Positions 10,474-23,457 are shown, counted from the first letter of the stretch. The stretch: 64,000 nucleotides of DNA from Pezizomycotina sp. ARF18 (GCA_002224055.1 AZLU01000131.1:1-64000); one strand, 5' to 3'. The notes: generated from the sequence alone by a model not told the origin. Translations and numbers: made by a program.

Positions 10474-12596
10474 ATGGATATGAGCGGGATGGACATGTCC
10501 AACTCGTATACATCGGTAACAACATGTCGGAGCGTATATTGGTAATGATCGTTGCAGCGACGGACTTCTCCTCGTTACCAATGTAATGAAGAGGATAGTA
10601 GCGTGGCTAAGGCAAGTAAGATTTTGTTGCTACAATAATAACTTTGAAAGAATCTGGTTAAATTTGTTTTGCCTTCTTTAACAACAGAGTGAGGAGGGCT
10701 CATCGGAATGCCTCCTTTCCAGCTATCGCAGCGAATCCGTGAACAACATTCGCAACTCTGACAGCGATGGTCAGAGAAGGTCTCTTCCTTCTTTTCCGGC
10801 ACCCTTGCAGACCTTTTTGGTCTCGATTTGCACCGCCTCTTGCCGCCTTCTAATATTGCTTGCGTACATCATCACGATAATATGCATGCTCGTTGTAATT
10901 CGATTGAGACGGCCCTGACTATTATGAAAAGATTGGCTACAAGAGCGGCGTGGGTAACGGTTCGCAGATTCCGTTCGTATACTGTTAGCTGGCAAACAGA
11001 GCATATCTCTCTAATCAGCGGCATCTCCTATGAGCGGATAAACTGGTTCCACCGATGGGTGGCGGCGGGTTACGTTTCGCCGCCGCGTCCGTGCACATGG
11101 GCTTCTTTCTGCGGGAGTGGGCTATTTCCGACTTCTTTCAGACGAGATCGAAATGATGCCGATGGTCAAGTACGGCTCGGGCATACGTGTCCTAGGTGGA
11201 TGCTCGTTACCAGCATCATCCCATGCGCTACTGGATGTACGAACTGTTCGTTCTCACATATGGCATCCGCTTGGAGCGCTCCTATGGGCTCTGTGGATGC
11301 ACATACGGCTTACGCCATGTACAACATTTGGCTCGCGATAGCTTTCCTGGCAGCCGATAGGGTGTGGAGGGTGCACGGTTCTCTTGCTATAAATCTGAAC
11401 TTCTTCAAGAAGACAAGCAATGGGGCAGAGGGATCGGTTACCAGGTCGACTTGGTTGCCTTCGAAGAGAATCAAGTTACCGAGTTATAATTCGCGATGTT
11501 AATTCTCGTGGCGGGCCGTCAGCATTTGTACCTTTCATTCGCTCGTACGCCTTCGAAGCCATCCATTTTCGATATCGACTGCATGCCTGAGGACGAGAAA
11601 GCGGCGAGGGACATCCGTCTCAACATCAAAGCTCACTCCGGCTTCACGAGTCGTATTCAAGAAGCGTGAAACTCAGTCTGCACCAAACCAACAGCAACTC
11701 GCCTTCGTCGAGGACCGTTCGGTACGCCGCCCAGATGTGGCAGGCTACGGGGCCTTATGCTTATTGCTACTTGCACCGTATTACTTTTATTCTCCCCGTC
11801 CTCGAGGAAAATCTCCCGGTGTGACCGCTCCCCGGAGCTGCGTCGGCAACGTTTCATTTTGCTGGATCGTCCGCCACGCGTGAAGCGGATCATCTACTCA
11901 TAGTGAGGCAATACGTTAGGGCAGCCGGCCGATAAAGGTATTGATATCAAGTGCACTTTACGTCACTTGCAAGCCTGCAAAGTCGAGGTAGTTCCGCCTC
12001 AACAGAATCCGAGGACTTAGAGAAGAAAACCGCCACGGAAGTTGAAGAGGCTATGATGGAGGATCGAAAGGCTGTGTCTGCGATACCCTGCCGAACCGCG
12101 GGCCGGGAACTGCTGCTGCGGCCCGAAGGCGGTTGCTGCGGAGACGGATGACGCTATATCACTATCGGTTCACGCCACTCTTCGAGCTCATCGACCTCAT
12201 ATTCGACACCGAAGATAAGAGTCGGATTTCCCGCCAAGTACGGCGTCCAACATCCGGAAGGTAATAGAACGATAATAGATGCCGTGCGGAGAAACAGCTG
12301 TAGCAGTCTGCGCAAACCGGCTTGACGATCTGATACGGAACTTTGTTGCCACACTATGCGATGAACGTGCGGTTGAGAAAGGTAAAGTAGACGAGTCGGA
12401 TTTCCCGCACAAGTACGCCGTCCCAACTCCGGAAGGTAATAGAACCGATAATAATGCCGCCGACGGAGAAACAGCTGTAGCTCTGCGCAAACCCGGGCTT
12501 GACGAGTCTGATACGGAACTTTGTTGGCCACATCATCGATGAACGTGCGTTGAGAAAGGTAGTGCAGACGGAATTCTCCTGTTTACCGAAGGATGA
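10474..12596 (+). CDS. FRE: Fre-type ferric/cupric reductase
   Basis: A plasma-membrane flavocytochrome that passes electrons from NAD(P)H through FAD and two hemes to extracellular Fe(III) or Cu(II). It starts MDMSGMDMSN, a Met-rich start seen in one group of fungal Fre proteins and similar to the Ctr N-terminus. The membrane part shows ISYERINWFHRWV, VHMGFFLREW, IEMMPMVKYG, VLGWMLVTSIIPM, LLWALWMHI and YAMYNIWLAIAFLAADRVWR, with heme-ligand His in FHRW and VHMG. A flavin block HPFSI and a nucleotide block GPFGTPPDVAGYGAL follow. The C-terminus reads GETAVAVC, LDDLIRNFVATL, DERAVEKG, ending GSADGILLFTEG and a TGA at 12594-12596, the standard Fre ending. That last module is present twice in tandem, period 174 bp. 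Introns near the 5' end are not resolved, and the frame slips many times. Confidence 0.85.
12219..12570 (+). repeat. 174-bp tandem duplication inside FRE
   Basis: Two adjacent copies start at about 12219 (GAGTCGGATTTCCCGC) and 12393 (same 16 bases). The offset is 174 bp, or exactly 58 codons. Each copy encodes ESDFP, GETAVA, a DLIRNF-like stretch and DERAVEKG. The copies differ by scattered substitutions and short indels, so the event is not brand new. Confidence 0.85.
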
Positions 12597-13718
12597 TGTA
12601 GCAGCATTTTTTTCCTGCTCTATTTTGGTTTTTTGCTTTGTTCCCTTGTTCTTTTTTTATTTTTTTATTTCTCTTGTTTCAGAGTCTTTACAAGGTATTG
12701 GTTGGCCGACTTGTGTCGGCAGCGGCGTATTCATCTCTTTAATTATCCTTCACGTTTCTTGTTACCTAGAATCTACTTAATCAATGATGATATATGACCT
12801 TTATATAACGCAAAACTACATTAATCATTTTGGATATTTATTGGATTCAAAAAATGCAACTTAGCGTTCTTCAAGAGTTTGGACAGGGTCCACGATAGTG
12901 CCTTTGTATGATATTCAACAATATTATAAACCTTGCATTCTCATGTTCCCACGAAGGTGAAACTGAGCCCAAACATATATGCATACATCTACGCGATTCA
13001 TGAAACGGATAAATGAATCATATATAATTAAATTAGTATCCGCAGACGTCTTTCCATGTCAGCCTTACCCGTCTTCCTTGCGAAGAAGGATTTAGGAATT
13101 ATCTCTCCAGGCAGGAAAAGCGAAACGCGAGACAGACTTTAGCTAAGAGCCAAAAACTTATTATGTCGCGAATTAATACGGCCGTCTGCTCCGAAGAACA
13201 CGACAAAGAAAAAAAAAAGGTACGAAAGGACCTTAATAGCTTTGGTTTGAGAAAAGACTAGGACGTGGTAAAGTTTCGTAAGTGCAAGCCTTTCCCTTGC
13301 AGGAATTAACTTTATACCTTGAACGTCGTTAGATACGTTCATGGCAGCTATTGGCTTAAAATTAATAGCACCAAGCTGTTGAAATTTTCGCCTTGTCTCG
13401 TATCTAGCCGCTCCTGAAGCTTTCGCTTTTTCTGACAGCTATATATATTCAATTAAATAAATTGTCAATGATACGCGCGCCTCTCTACATGCTATATCGA
13501 TATATCTTAATAACAAGTCTCCAGCAGTTGGCACCAAGGAACTCGCTAGCTAGCCGGCAGACTTGCTAGCCGGCGCACAGATTGACGGTAAAGTCAAGCT
13601 TGCTATGGAATTCGTATGAGAGAGCTCTACGAAAGCAATTTTTAATTCTATATTGGAGTAATCGGCTATCCAACTGATAGCTAGGAGTCCCAAGCTCACT
13701 CTCGGAACTCGTAAGGAG

Positions 13719-13749
<31 letters not shown>

Positions 13750-14137
13750 GAACACGGATATGATCCATGGAAGGACCTTGCTGATGTTAGCGTGCATTAT
13801 GTCCGGGTATATACCACGTACATCCATACAATACAGCTTCGTATAAAGTATCATAAACGAAGACTTTAAGCTACACGAATCATTCAAGAAAGCCGCCTAG
13901 TTGCGATTGAGTACGTAGTCTCGGATATTAATACGAACTCAGGAGCTCAAACATCGGCTATGATGGGGTTATACCGCAAATAAACAGCTTGAGATCTGAA
14001 CTTTCCTTTGTGTTCCGCACGAGTCCAGCTGGGACATAAAAAAAAGAATATGAAGCGAATACGATGAGAGAAATATAGAATACTTCGGATACCCAGTGGG
14101 CAAGGAAGATGTTGGACGTCAAGTTGAAATGAAAATG
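12597..14137. other. Intergenic, FRE to tRNA
   Basis: No gene recognised. A near-direct repeat, GCTAGCCGGC, occurs at about 13550 and 13568, and a 29-base A run sits at about 13720-13748. Confidence 0.4.
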
Positions 14138-14161
14138 AAAAAAAAAAAAAAAAAAAAAAAA
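14138..14161 (-). terminator. Oligo-T Pol III terminator of the tRNA gene
   Basis: On the minus strand a run of about 24 T begins some 12 bases after the tRNA 3' end, as expected for RNA polymerase III termination. Long A/T runs are common in this window, so the position supports the call more than the length does. Confidence 0.6.
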
Positions 14162-14173
14162 GGTATGAACTAG

Positions 14174-14261
14174 TGTTCGAAGCAGGGCTCGAACTGCGAC
14201 CTTACCGGTACTCCAACTGATGGTGTGAAGGGCACGATCTAACCAACTGATCCACTCGAAC
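14174..14261 (-). tRNA. tRNA-Val(CAC) with a short intron
   Basis: On the minus strand the acceptor arm GTTCGAG pairs with TTCGAAC, with discriminator A. The D arm is GATC AGTTGGTTA GATC. The anticodon loop TTCACAC gives CAC (Val). About 15 bases after it do not fit a mature tRNA and look like an intron at the usual 37/38 site. The variable loop AGGTC and T arm follow. The T stem reads GCAG-TTCGAGC-CCTGC, one G short of a perfect five-pair stem, and the anticodon stem also seems one G short, in line with the indels in the protein genes. The amino-acid call depends on where the intron is placed. Confidence 0.78.
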
Positions 14262-15056
14262 TTCATATTGGAGAAGATTTTCGGAAAAGTTCGTTTTAAA
14301 CAAATAGGTTCTTGAGCGTGCTTTAACCTAGCGACCTTATGCACGCTCTGGGTAATTTTATCTGAAGCTTTTGAGAAATTGGAAAAATGTGCTTAAAGGA
14401 CACTATTATTTGACTTTATATTTAGTAGTAAACTATAATAGCTCCGGAGACTGTGATCCTTTGAACCATTTTATACATCGTTATTGTGGAGGAGAGGAGA
14501 GATATCGGTTATACTGTGAGATAATCAGTACGATTGGTAGTTGAATGCCTCAACGTAAGCATTCTAGCAATCCAAAAATGCAACCTTAACTGAATGATAA
14601 TCTGCTAGATTCACTGGCTAAGAGAGAGATAATGGGAGACGTTTTGTGACCTTTGCGAACAGGCAAGTTCAAACCAGAGGGGCCCTGGATATGTTCTATA
14701 AAGTGTCTATAATTCTCGGCTAAACAACGAAAGATACACATTGAACGGTAATTAGCTTACCAATTAAATGAATATATAGAGTTGCCAAAAAAAAAAAAAA
14801 AAAAAAAGATGAAAAAAGAAACGAATACGTACAGGAAAGAAGTAGGATCTCTATCTATCATGAGAATTATTCTTTTATTATCCGTGAATAAAGAGTTGAG
14901 TAGAATGAGCTTGAGTGTGACTGGATTTCAACCTGATAGGTTTTTTTGCTTGTCGTCATGCTGTCATTTTTTAGTTGGAAGTTGGCAGTTTGTGGTGGAG
15001 ACCTGATCGTCGCTGTGGAAAACTGGTGGAATTTTCGCAAATGTTCCTGGAATAGG

Positions 15057-15087
<31 letters not shown>

Positions 15088-15767
15088 CTCCTTAGCTCTT
15101 TCCCCTCCCCCTTTTTTTTTTCTTCTCATTTTCTCTTTTTAAATCTCCAGTCCGCAGTAATCGCATAGTATAGTGAAATGCACTCTAGGTTTTCAAGACT
15201 AATAATAGTGAGATTTTCGAGCTTTGTTATCGTCTTTTGTTCGTCAAAAGTTGACGTTGGAAGGGTTTTGATATGCGCGGCACTAAATGGGGGGCGTTGC
15301 TGCTCCACTCGAAACCTGGCACGTCCTTGCATGCGGGGGACCAACTCGCAAAAAATAGAAACAACGTCAATCCTATATCACACTACAGCACCCCAGATAC
15401 TGGGCTGGTACCTTGCCTTGATATTAGATATTGGCATGACAGCAACATGGCTAATTTGATTCGACGACGGCGTACAGCCTTTTAACGAAGACAAAGTAGG
15501 CCCGGCTATTTTATTCTTTTTATGCAGGCTACGTATTGTTAATTTTTTATCATTACTGCAATGGTAAAACGTTTCTAGAATCCCATTTAGAAAAACAAAA
15601 TTTTAACTAATGTACGCACACCTCACCTTAAATGACATTTGTTCCCACAACTTTTGATAATGGTCACTTGAGGATTATTCTTTCATAGATTCGAGCACTT
15701 TCAATGCCATTTTGTCTTGCCTACCTTCAATTTCACTTATAGTCGCTAAAGCGTGAAGACAAAAGAG
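14262..15767. other. Intergenic, tRNA to CAP gene
   Basis: No gene recognised. There are A runs at about 14787-14805 and 15056-15084, and short frames on both strands without family resemblance. Confidence 0.4.
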
Positions 15768-16671
15768 ATGTCCAAACCGGCAGCCTTATTCAGCTACTTT
15801 TATATAATATCCTCATCGTGGTTAGTCCTGCTTCTCGTGGGCAAGGCTTGCGCACAGGATAGTTACTATCCCGTTAACGAGACCACGTACGAAGATGAGG
15901 GACGTTTTCCAACAGGACATACTGAACACGACGAACTGGTTCAGGGATCACTACAACGCTACGGAGCTGACGTGGAACGATACGCTAGTAGATTTTGCTC
16001 AGGCTGTCGTGAGAAATGCATCTTCAAGCACTCCGGTGGACCGTACGGTGAAAATTTGGCGTCCGGGTACACAATGCGTCCGCAGCAATAAGGTATTAAT
16101 CATCTCTTGACTCATTTTTTTTTTTTTTTTTTTTTTTTTAGTTTTTGTAGAAGCTTAGAAATCCGGTTGCTAACTGATTTTTTGCTTCTTTTAGTGCTTG
16201 GGGCAATGAATCTAAACATTACAATTACGGAAAGCCCGGTTTTAGTGAGAGCACCGGACCTTTACGCAGTTGGTTTGACGAATACCACTTGTACGTTTCA
16301 CTATCACTGAGAGCTCGGCGTATCTGTTATGTTTCAATCGAGAAGAACCTCTAACAATGGGTTGTTTTAGCTGTCGGATGTGCGAGAAAGAATTGCAGCG
16401 GTGCGACAGGCGATGATGCAGCCGTGGGATGGTTCGTAGTGTGCGAGTAAGTTACCACAAATCCTTTAATATTTTTTTTTTTGATTTGCTTGGACTAAGA
16501 TACTATGTCCCCGTTCAGATACTACCCGAGGGTAATTTCATCGGTCAGTTCCAGTATAACGTGAACAAACCTCAAGGTTCCGCAGCAACGAGGTTATTTG
16601 GAAGCACGGTCAGCGTTTTGAGTGCAATCATGGCGACCTTGTCGGCAATTCTGATATCAGCCTTGCTTTGA
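15768..16671 (+). CDS. CAP/PR-1-like secreted protein, GPI-anchored
   Basis: A pathogenesis-related (CAP, SCP/TAPS) cell-surface protein; fungal members bind sterols or lipids. The ATG at 15768 (MSKPAALF) opens a signal peptide ending near KACAQ. The CAP core runs FQQDILNTTNWFRDHYNATE, LTWNDTLVDFAQAVV, FKHSGGPYGENLASGYT, AWGNESKHYNYGKPGF, SESTG, FTQLVW, SVGCARKNCSG, WFVVCEYYP, GNFIGQF. The C-terminus ends in a Ser-rich stretch and a hydrophobic tail (LSAIMATLSAILISALL), a typical GPI signal. Introns are at 16093-16194, 16291-16370 and 16447-16518, with CTAAC-like branch points in the first two. Frame slips occur near 15890, 16010, 16074, 16256 and 16533. The GHFTQ His seems lost only through a one-base deletion (GGACCTTT for GGACACTTT), so I do not take it as a real change. 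Confidence 0.88.
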
Positions 16672-17259
16672 AGATGGTATTGACAAGTTGATTTCATAAA
16701 GGGTGGTTGGTTTGAACGAAGGTCGACCGCTTCTAGTTCAATTTTTGTTTTACCTTTGCAGTTTTTGTGCTCCTTTCCTTTTACATATTGTCATTGGGAT
16801 GAAATGTAGTAAGGTTAAATGCTGGTCGTGAACCTTCTACACCTTTGTATTGGACTGTTTTTGCTTTCCTTCATTTTGTCTTTGCAGTAACGAGAGCAAT
16901 GGAATATTGATGAATTCAATCGACTTATGTACGAAAAGAAACAATCAGTGAAATATACATTTTTCCCCCGACGACAACGAATGCGATAGCGCGTATCGAC
17001 ATTGTCTCCGGATTTTCAATTTAAGAAAAACTCCATGATGAAAGTAGAAAAAGTAAACGCGGTAAAAAAAAAAAAGGATATATTCTCCTCGTTCTGGAAT
17101 TCCTTCTCCCTTCGACGTTTTTTCTCTTTGAATTTGAACGTCAAATGCGTAGGGATATTTGAGAAAAAAAGAATAGTATTTAATGACGACTATTACGTAA
17201 AAACAAAACACAAATAACGGAACGCAATTTGACCACGACGGCTTCCTTTTTTCTTCGGC
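16672..17259. other. Intergenic between convergent genes
   Basis: AT-rich 3' flanks of the CAP gene (+) and the gene at 17260 (-). Nothing recognised. Confidence 0.4.
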
Positions 17260-18200
17260 TTAGTGCTCCTCACGGGGTCCCTGGCGCTTGAGACGCAGGG
17301 AAGTATCCGTCGAGAGTTTCTTGCCCATCGAGTAGATGGCGGCGGTGAGACCAGCCCTGTCGTAAGGAGTTGTGGAGTTAGTATTATCGGTTAGGTATGA
17401 CAACGTCTAGGAGACTTATCTTTAAACGTACCCGATGACGACAGCTATTGATAAAACGTTAGCAATTGATCCCCTGTCCGTATACATGCTATGTAGCCTA
17501 ATCTTCCAAGATATTGGTTGGGGGGCAGTATGGACATACCTAGAGGGATAAGTTCGGTCGGATTTGTTTCAACAACCTGATACGCTGAGAGATGGTGTGC
17601 GCTATTCCATAAAACAACAACGAAAGACAGCAGACAGTCGTCAGTGAGCCATTCTTGAACACCGGACTACTCAGGAGGCCATTGAACTGCTTTCAACGCA
17701 AGGGATCCCGCTATCTCATAAAGCCTCTCGTGCGGTTCATATGGGCGAGGGGGAACTCTGGATGTTGCTGCTATCTATAGTGGGGCGGGGAATGTCATAC
17801 CGCTTTGCTCTTGTTTCTAGATGAGTTCGACGATAGGTTAGCGCTGTCCAACATTGAAATATACACTTTGATCGAGGGAAAAGAAAACGAAGGTCTTCGA
17901 GGCCGGGGGGTAAGGGAAGTAGTATCCGTTCAAACTCACGGGCATTGTTCGAGGACCGGGCTCTGACGCATCATCAATTGCTGGCTCTGACGCATCATGA
18001 GCATAGGGCTCCGACGCAAAGCGAGAGAAAGAGTCGGCTGCATTGTTGCTTCTTGTGAATCGTGGTATCAAAAGTGGAGATTGTGGTGATAGTGCTCGCG
18101 AATGGGTTGGATTTTTCTGGTTGCTTTTTGGGAAGTTGGACGTTGAATCTGCAGCATGTTTTGAAATGCTGCACGAATTACAGGTGCCAAGATATTTAAT
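17260..18200 (-). CDS. Unrecognised small membrane protein
   Basis: A multi-exon minus-strand gene I cannot assign. The 5' part is Ser/Asn-rich and has three ASEP repeats (ASEPYAHD, ASEPAIDD, ASEPGPRT). The middle reads LYEIAGSLALKAVQW, then SPVFKNGSLTTVCCLSLLFY and GIAHTISQRIRLLKQIRPNL, which contains one likely membrane helix. A further exon encodes NVLSIAVVIG, and the last encodes RAGLTAAIYSMGKKL with a basic tail ending GPREEH and a TAA at 17260-17262. Two or three membrane helices and a basic cytosolic tail are what can be seen. The start is not fixed: the open frame continues upstream of 18071 without an ATG, so a 5' exon may be missing from my model. Gene confidence is fair; I assign no function. 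Confidence 0.55.
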
Positions 18201-18421
18201 TTTCGACTAGTCCCAAAAGTGAGTTTTGAGAATCAGTCCACTAATTACACTCAAACTATACACTAAGCAGTGATAAATACACGCACACGTGCAAATACGC
18301 AATTTCTATATATAAATTTAAGGTAAAGATATTGTAAGCCTTCGGAAGTTCTTAGTTGATATCATTCAAGTAAAGTACAAGCAGGAGTATATATATTATC
18401 GTAGCGGACCACTATGGTCTG
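18201..18421. other. Short intergenic spacer
   Basis: AT-rich spacer between the membrane-protein gene and SDE2. Nothing recognised. Confidence 0.4.
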
Positions 18422-19569
18422 CTAGCAGTAAAACATTAAAACATTGCAAAAAACCAGAAAAAACGCCGTCCGTTCCACAGAAAATGATATGACATGATGG
18501 AGCTGAAATACAAGTGTTACAGAAAAAATAAGACGAAAAAGAGTAACCCTCCGAGAAGCCAAAGAAGATGCATGCTGGTGCAGAAGATGATCATGTGGCC
18601 TTTTCCTTTCTTTCCCGGCCGCCTCCGCCTCTTCCTCCTCTTGACCCTCAGGAATAGTATCTAGGGCATTCTCGTCTTCATCGTCCTCATCTTCATCTTC
18701 ATCGTCCTCTTCGTCTTTATCTTCCTCATCCTCCTCATCCTCCTCCTCACTGTCTGACGACATGAATTCGGCGTCTTCGTCATCGAAGCCAAAATATACA
18801 GTGCGGTAGCCTTCGGGCGGGCTGTATTACGTTTTCGTTATCGTCATCGGATCCGGAGTCCTTCGAAGATCCTTCCCCGCATCCTCCAAGATCTCTTCGC
18901 TACTGCTACTCGCGTCTAATGGGCCCTTGACCTCGGGGACCTTGCGCCGTTCAGCTTCATAATCTTGAGCACAGCCTCCCTCGTCTTGTTCATATCCTCC
19001 TCCTTCTGATCTAGCCAATCGACGTCGTCGAAGCGGGCATTGCCTTTTCTCCCACCGTTCTTGATGCCTTGCTCGGCGCCATCCAAAACCTTCTGCCAGC
19101 GCTCCCTCCGCCTTTCTTTCTCCTTCTTGTCCATGTCGGATTTGATCTCAAGGTAGGCCGCGAGCGCTTTGACCTCTTTTACCGTCCTCATCCTGCGACC
19201 GTCGAGATTACGACACGAGTCATTATTCTCTTGCCCCTTGCGCTTGCGGGACGACATACGACCACCGGCAGCACGGAGCTGGGAACCGAAAACCTCCTTT
19301 GCCACCGCATAAAGGGGCGTGGAGCCTGAGAGTGAGGAGTTCCCCGTCATCGCCGGCGAGGCTCGAGATTGGCGCGGTCGATGATCTTGAGAGGATGACG
19401 CCGGATGCCGTAGACAGAATCAACCGCGAGGAGATGCTTGGAAGGATATCTGTCAGGGTGCTGAAGACGTCGGAGATGGGGAGGGTTCTCGGAACAGGTA
19501 AGGAAAGCGTTGACGGGAGAGATAGACCAGGAAAGGTCGAGATGAGCAGTTTGCCTTTTTCGATTCCAT
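18422..19569 (-). CDS. SDE2: SDE2, splicing and genome-stability factor
   Basis: Sde2 is made as a ubiquitin-like precursor, cut after a Gly-Gly, and the C-terminal part joins the spliceosome. The ATG at 19569 (MESKKAN) leads into a ubiquitin-like fold: [59 protein letters not shown]. It is followed by [20 protein letters not shown], the hallmark GG/KGG cleavage site. Then come [39 protein letters not shown] and the [12 protein letters not shown] helix region. The later part has a Ser/acidic stretch ([14 protein letters not shown]) and a very acidic block, [20 protein letters not shown], near 18760-18700. Frame slips occur near 19540, 19285 and 18935. The frame stays open to 18422, but the last 40 or so codons are hydrophobic and may be 3' UTR, so the true stop could be near 18560. 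The head of the acidic block could in principle be a separate exon. Confidence 0.85.
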
Positions 19570-20068
19570 AATGGCGTCGCGTTTTAGAGGAGTAAGCGAT
19601 TCGAAGGGAATTAATCTGATGGTTGCGTTCGATTGTCTTTGATGAACCAGAAAATTTGGAAGCTTTTTGAGTTGAAATTTTAATGGGCTACAAGAATCAT
19701 GAAAAAGGGAAAAATACACCCCAAGGCTTGAACTTCCATAATTGCTTTTTCTTTTGGAGTAATATTGCATGACTAAGCCATCTCTTGGCGTAGGGTTTGA
19801 CCTAAGAAAAGAAAAATTATTGTGTGTGGCCTCGTTTTTTTTTTTTTTTTTTTTGGGTGTGCATGCGTGGGATTATTACACTCCAAGTTTCAACCTCTAC
19901 TATCGTTCAAGCTCCCTAGGGTACAACTAAACCAAAAGCCATTTCAACGTCCGATATTTCAATAATCACAAAGTCGTTGGATAAACACCCATTGCGCACT
20001 CCCTCACGATATCATACAACGATCCAAAAAAGAAAAGTCAACGACAGATACTATCACACGTCGCCAAC
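19570..20068. promoter_or_regulatory. Divergent promoter, SDE2 / eS10
   Basis: Five hundred bases between two divergently transcribed housekeeping genes. A T run of about 20 at 19836-19854 is the clearest feature and may exclude nucleosomes. The 80 bases before 20069 are C/A-rich, typical of a fungal ribosomal-protein leader. Confidence 0.5.
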
Positions 20069-20967
20069 ATGTTCGTCCACTTACCACCTTCGTTACCCGT
20101 ACAATTTGTTTGCAGCTTAAAAGGAAGCTTGATTGCTAACTGTTTCTGCAGGCTTATCCCTAAAGCTGACCGAAAGAAGATCACGAGTACCTTCTTCCGA
20201 GGTGAGAAAAGGCCCCCACCGTATATTTACGACATTTGAGTTTTGTTTAGAAGGATTGCGAGTTTGGGAAAGTTTGGTTGTTGGAAGATGGGTTGAAGGA
20301 ATAGGTCGCTGACATTTGAAACAGAGGGCGTGATGGTCGCGAAGAAGGACTACAACCTGCCGAAGCACCAGGAGCTCGACGTCAGGAACCTTTACGTATG
20401 CAGCCGAACTTCTCCCAATCATCATTCTGGATCTCGAATTTTTTCTTCGTTTCATTTCTGGATAGGATGCTTATACACCACGGATATTTTTTATAGGTCA
20501 TTAAAGCTTGCCAGTCCTTACTTCCCGCGGATACCTCAAGACCCAATTCTCCTGGCAATACTACTACTACACCTTGACCCCCGCCGGTCTCGACTACCTC
20601 CGCGAATGGCTCCACCTCCCAGCCGAAATCGTCCCGCGACGCATCTCAAGCAGCAGCGCTCTAACGTTCCTCACGTGGCATGATGGGTGGTGATGAGAGG
20701 CGTGAGAGGAGGGTGGTGACCGCGGTGACCGTGAGGGTGGTTACAGAAGGCGCGAAGGAAAGGAAGGTGAGCTCCTGGAGAGTTCAGGCCAGAATTGTAA
20801 GTGTGACATTCTGCACTGTCTTTTTTTTTTTTTTTTTTTTGAAGACAAAAGCCACTAACTTTAGCAATAACAGCCGTGGTGGATTCGGTCGTGGCCGTGG
20901 TGGAGGTGATCGTGGTGGTGAACGTGGCGGCGACCGTGGTGGTGACCGTGCTCCTCAGCAATCGTAA
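20069..20967 (+). CDS. RPS10: 40S ribosomal protein eS10
   Basis: Small-subunit ribosomal protein. The coding parts read LIPKADRKKI, EGVMVAKKDYNLPKHQELDV, RNLYVIKACQSL, SRGYLKTQFSWQYYYYTLTP, AGLDYLREWLHLPAEIVP, ATHLKQQRSNVPHVA, then a Gly/Arg-rich tail (RGGFGRGRGGGDRGGERGGD) ending APQQS and TAA at 20965-20967. Introns are 20071-20151, 20202-20324, 20396-20496 and 20797-20873, all GT..AG, with CTAAC or CTGAC branch points. Exon 1 would end in AT and exon 2 begin with G CTT ATC, so the start codon itself is split by the first intron. Frame slips occur near 20182, 20518, 20636 and 20690. The gene is surely functional, which calibrates the error rate of the window. Confidence 0.95.
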
Positions 20968-21837
20968 ATCCCGGATACTTAGCAAAACCTCGCCCTCTAC
21001 GACCCTATCTTTTATTCTCTCCGTCATCCTCCCTCTCTTTCCTACTCTATATATCTCTCTCGAATTTTCCGAACGAGCATAGCCGCTTTTCGTTTTCTAA
21101 ATGGATGGGTTGGATATTCTTATAAAAAAAACAAAAAGCCGAAAACCCACTAAAACAATGTCACTAATATGAGATGTCAGCACGACAAATCAACAAAACG
21201 GCCCTCTTCCCTTTTCCTAGATTTTTCTAACAATTATAACGCTCGGGAGGAGTTTTATTACTATTCATTAAACTTTTTTTTATTCTACTTTGTTCTGTTT
21301 TGCGTATTATATGGTTCCTTTTCTTTTTTTCATTTCACGGCTTTACTTTTCGGTGTAACATTTTACTTCGGTTTGTTCCTGGATAGTTTTCTTTAACAGG
21401 TTTCTGCACTATTCGTATAATTTCAAAGTACTTAAGGGATTATTTAAAAGCCCAAAGACTCTCTCGTCGGATGGGTATGATAAAAATACGCCATTTTCAG
21501 GTGGGAAATAAAAACTGTAAAGCATCGTACTCGTAGTCTCGCTCAGACTCTCCCGGAAAAAACCTTTGTCGTACTCGTTGAAACATAAAATTTATATAAG
21601 GAGTGAATGAATACACGATCATGACTAGCTTGACAAGCGTCAGACTAGTAGCCGCGATATGCGTCAGATTCTGCGAACATAGAACGAAGTATTAAGTAAG
21701 TATATCCAATTCAAATAAACTCCTGGAAAAGTTCTATGAAAAGAATAACTAGGTAGTGCTTTTTTGCATGATATCGTACAGTTCCTGGCTTAAAATGTAA
21801 CAAAAAAAACGCAAAAATAAATACTTGATCCGATAAT
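20968..21837. other. Intergenic, eS10 to RVB1
   Basis: 3' flanks of two convergent genes. AT-rich, no gene recognised. Confidence 0.4.

Positions 21838-23457
<1,620 letters not shown>

Noticed and set aside
16240-16275. Loss of the CAP-domain His in GHFTQ
   Set aside because: A single missing A explains it (GGACCTTT for GGACACTTT), in line with the general indel noise.
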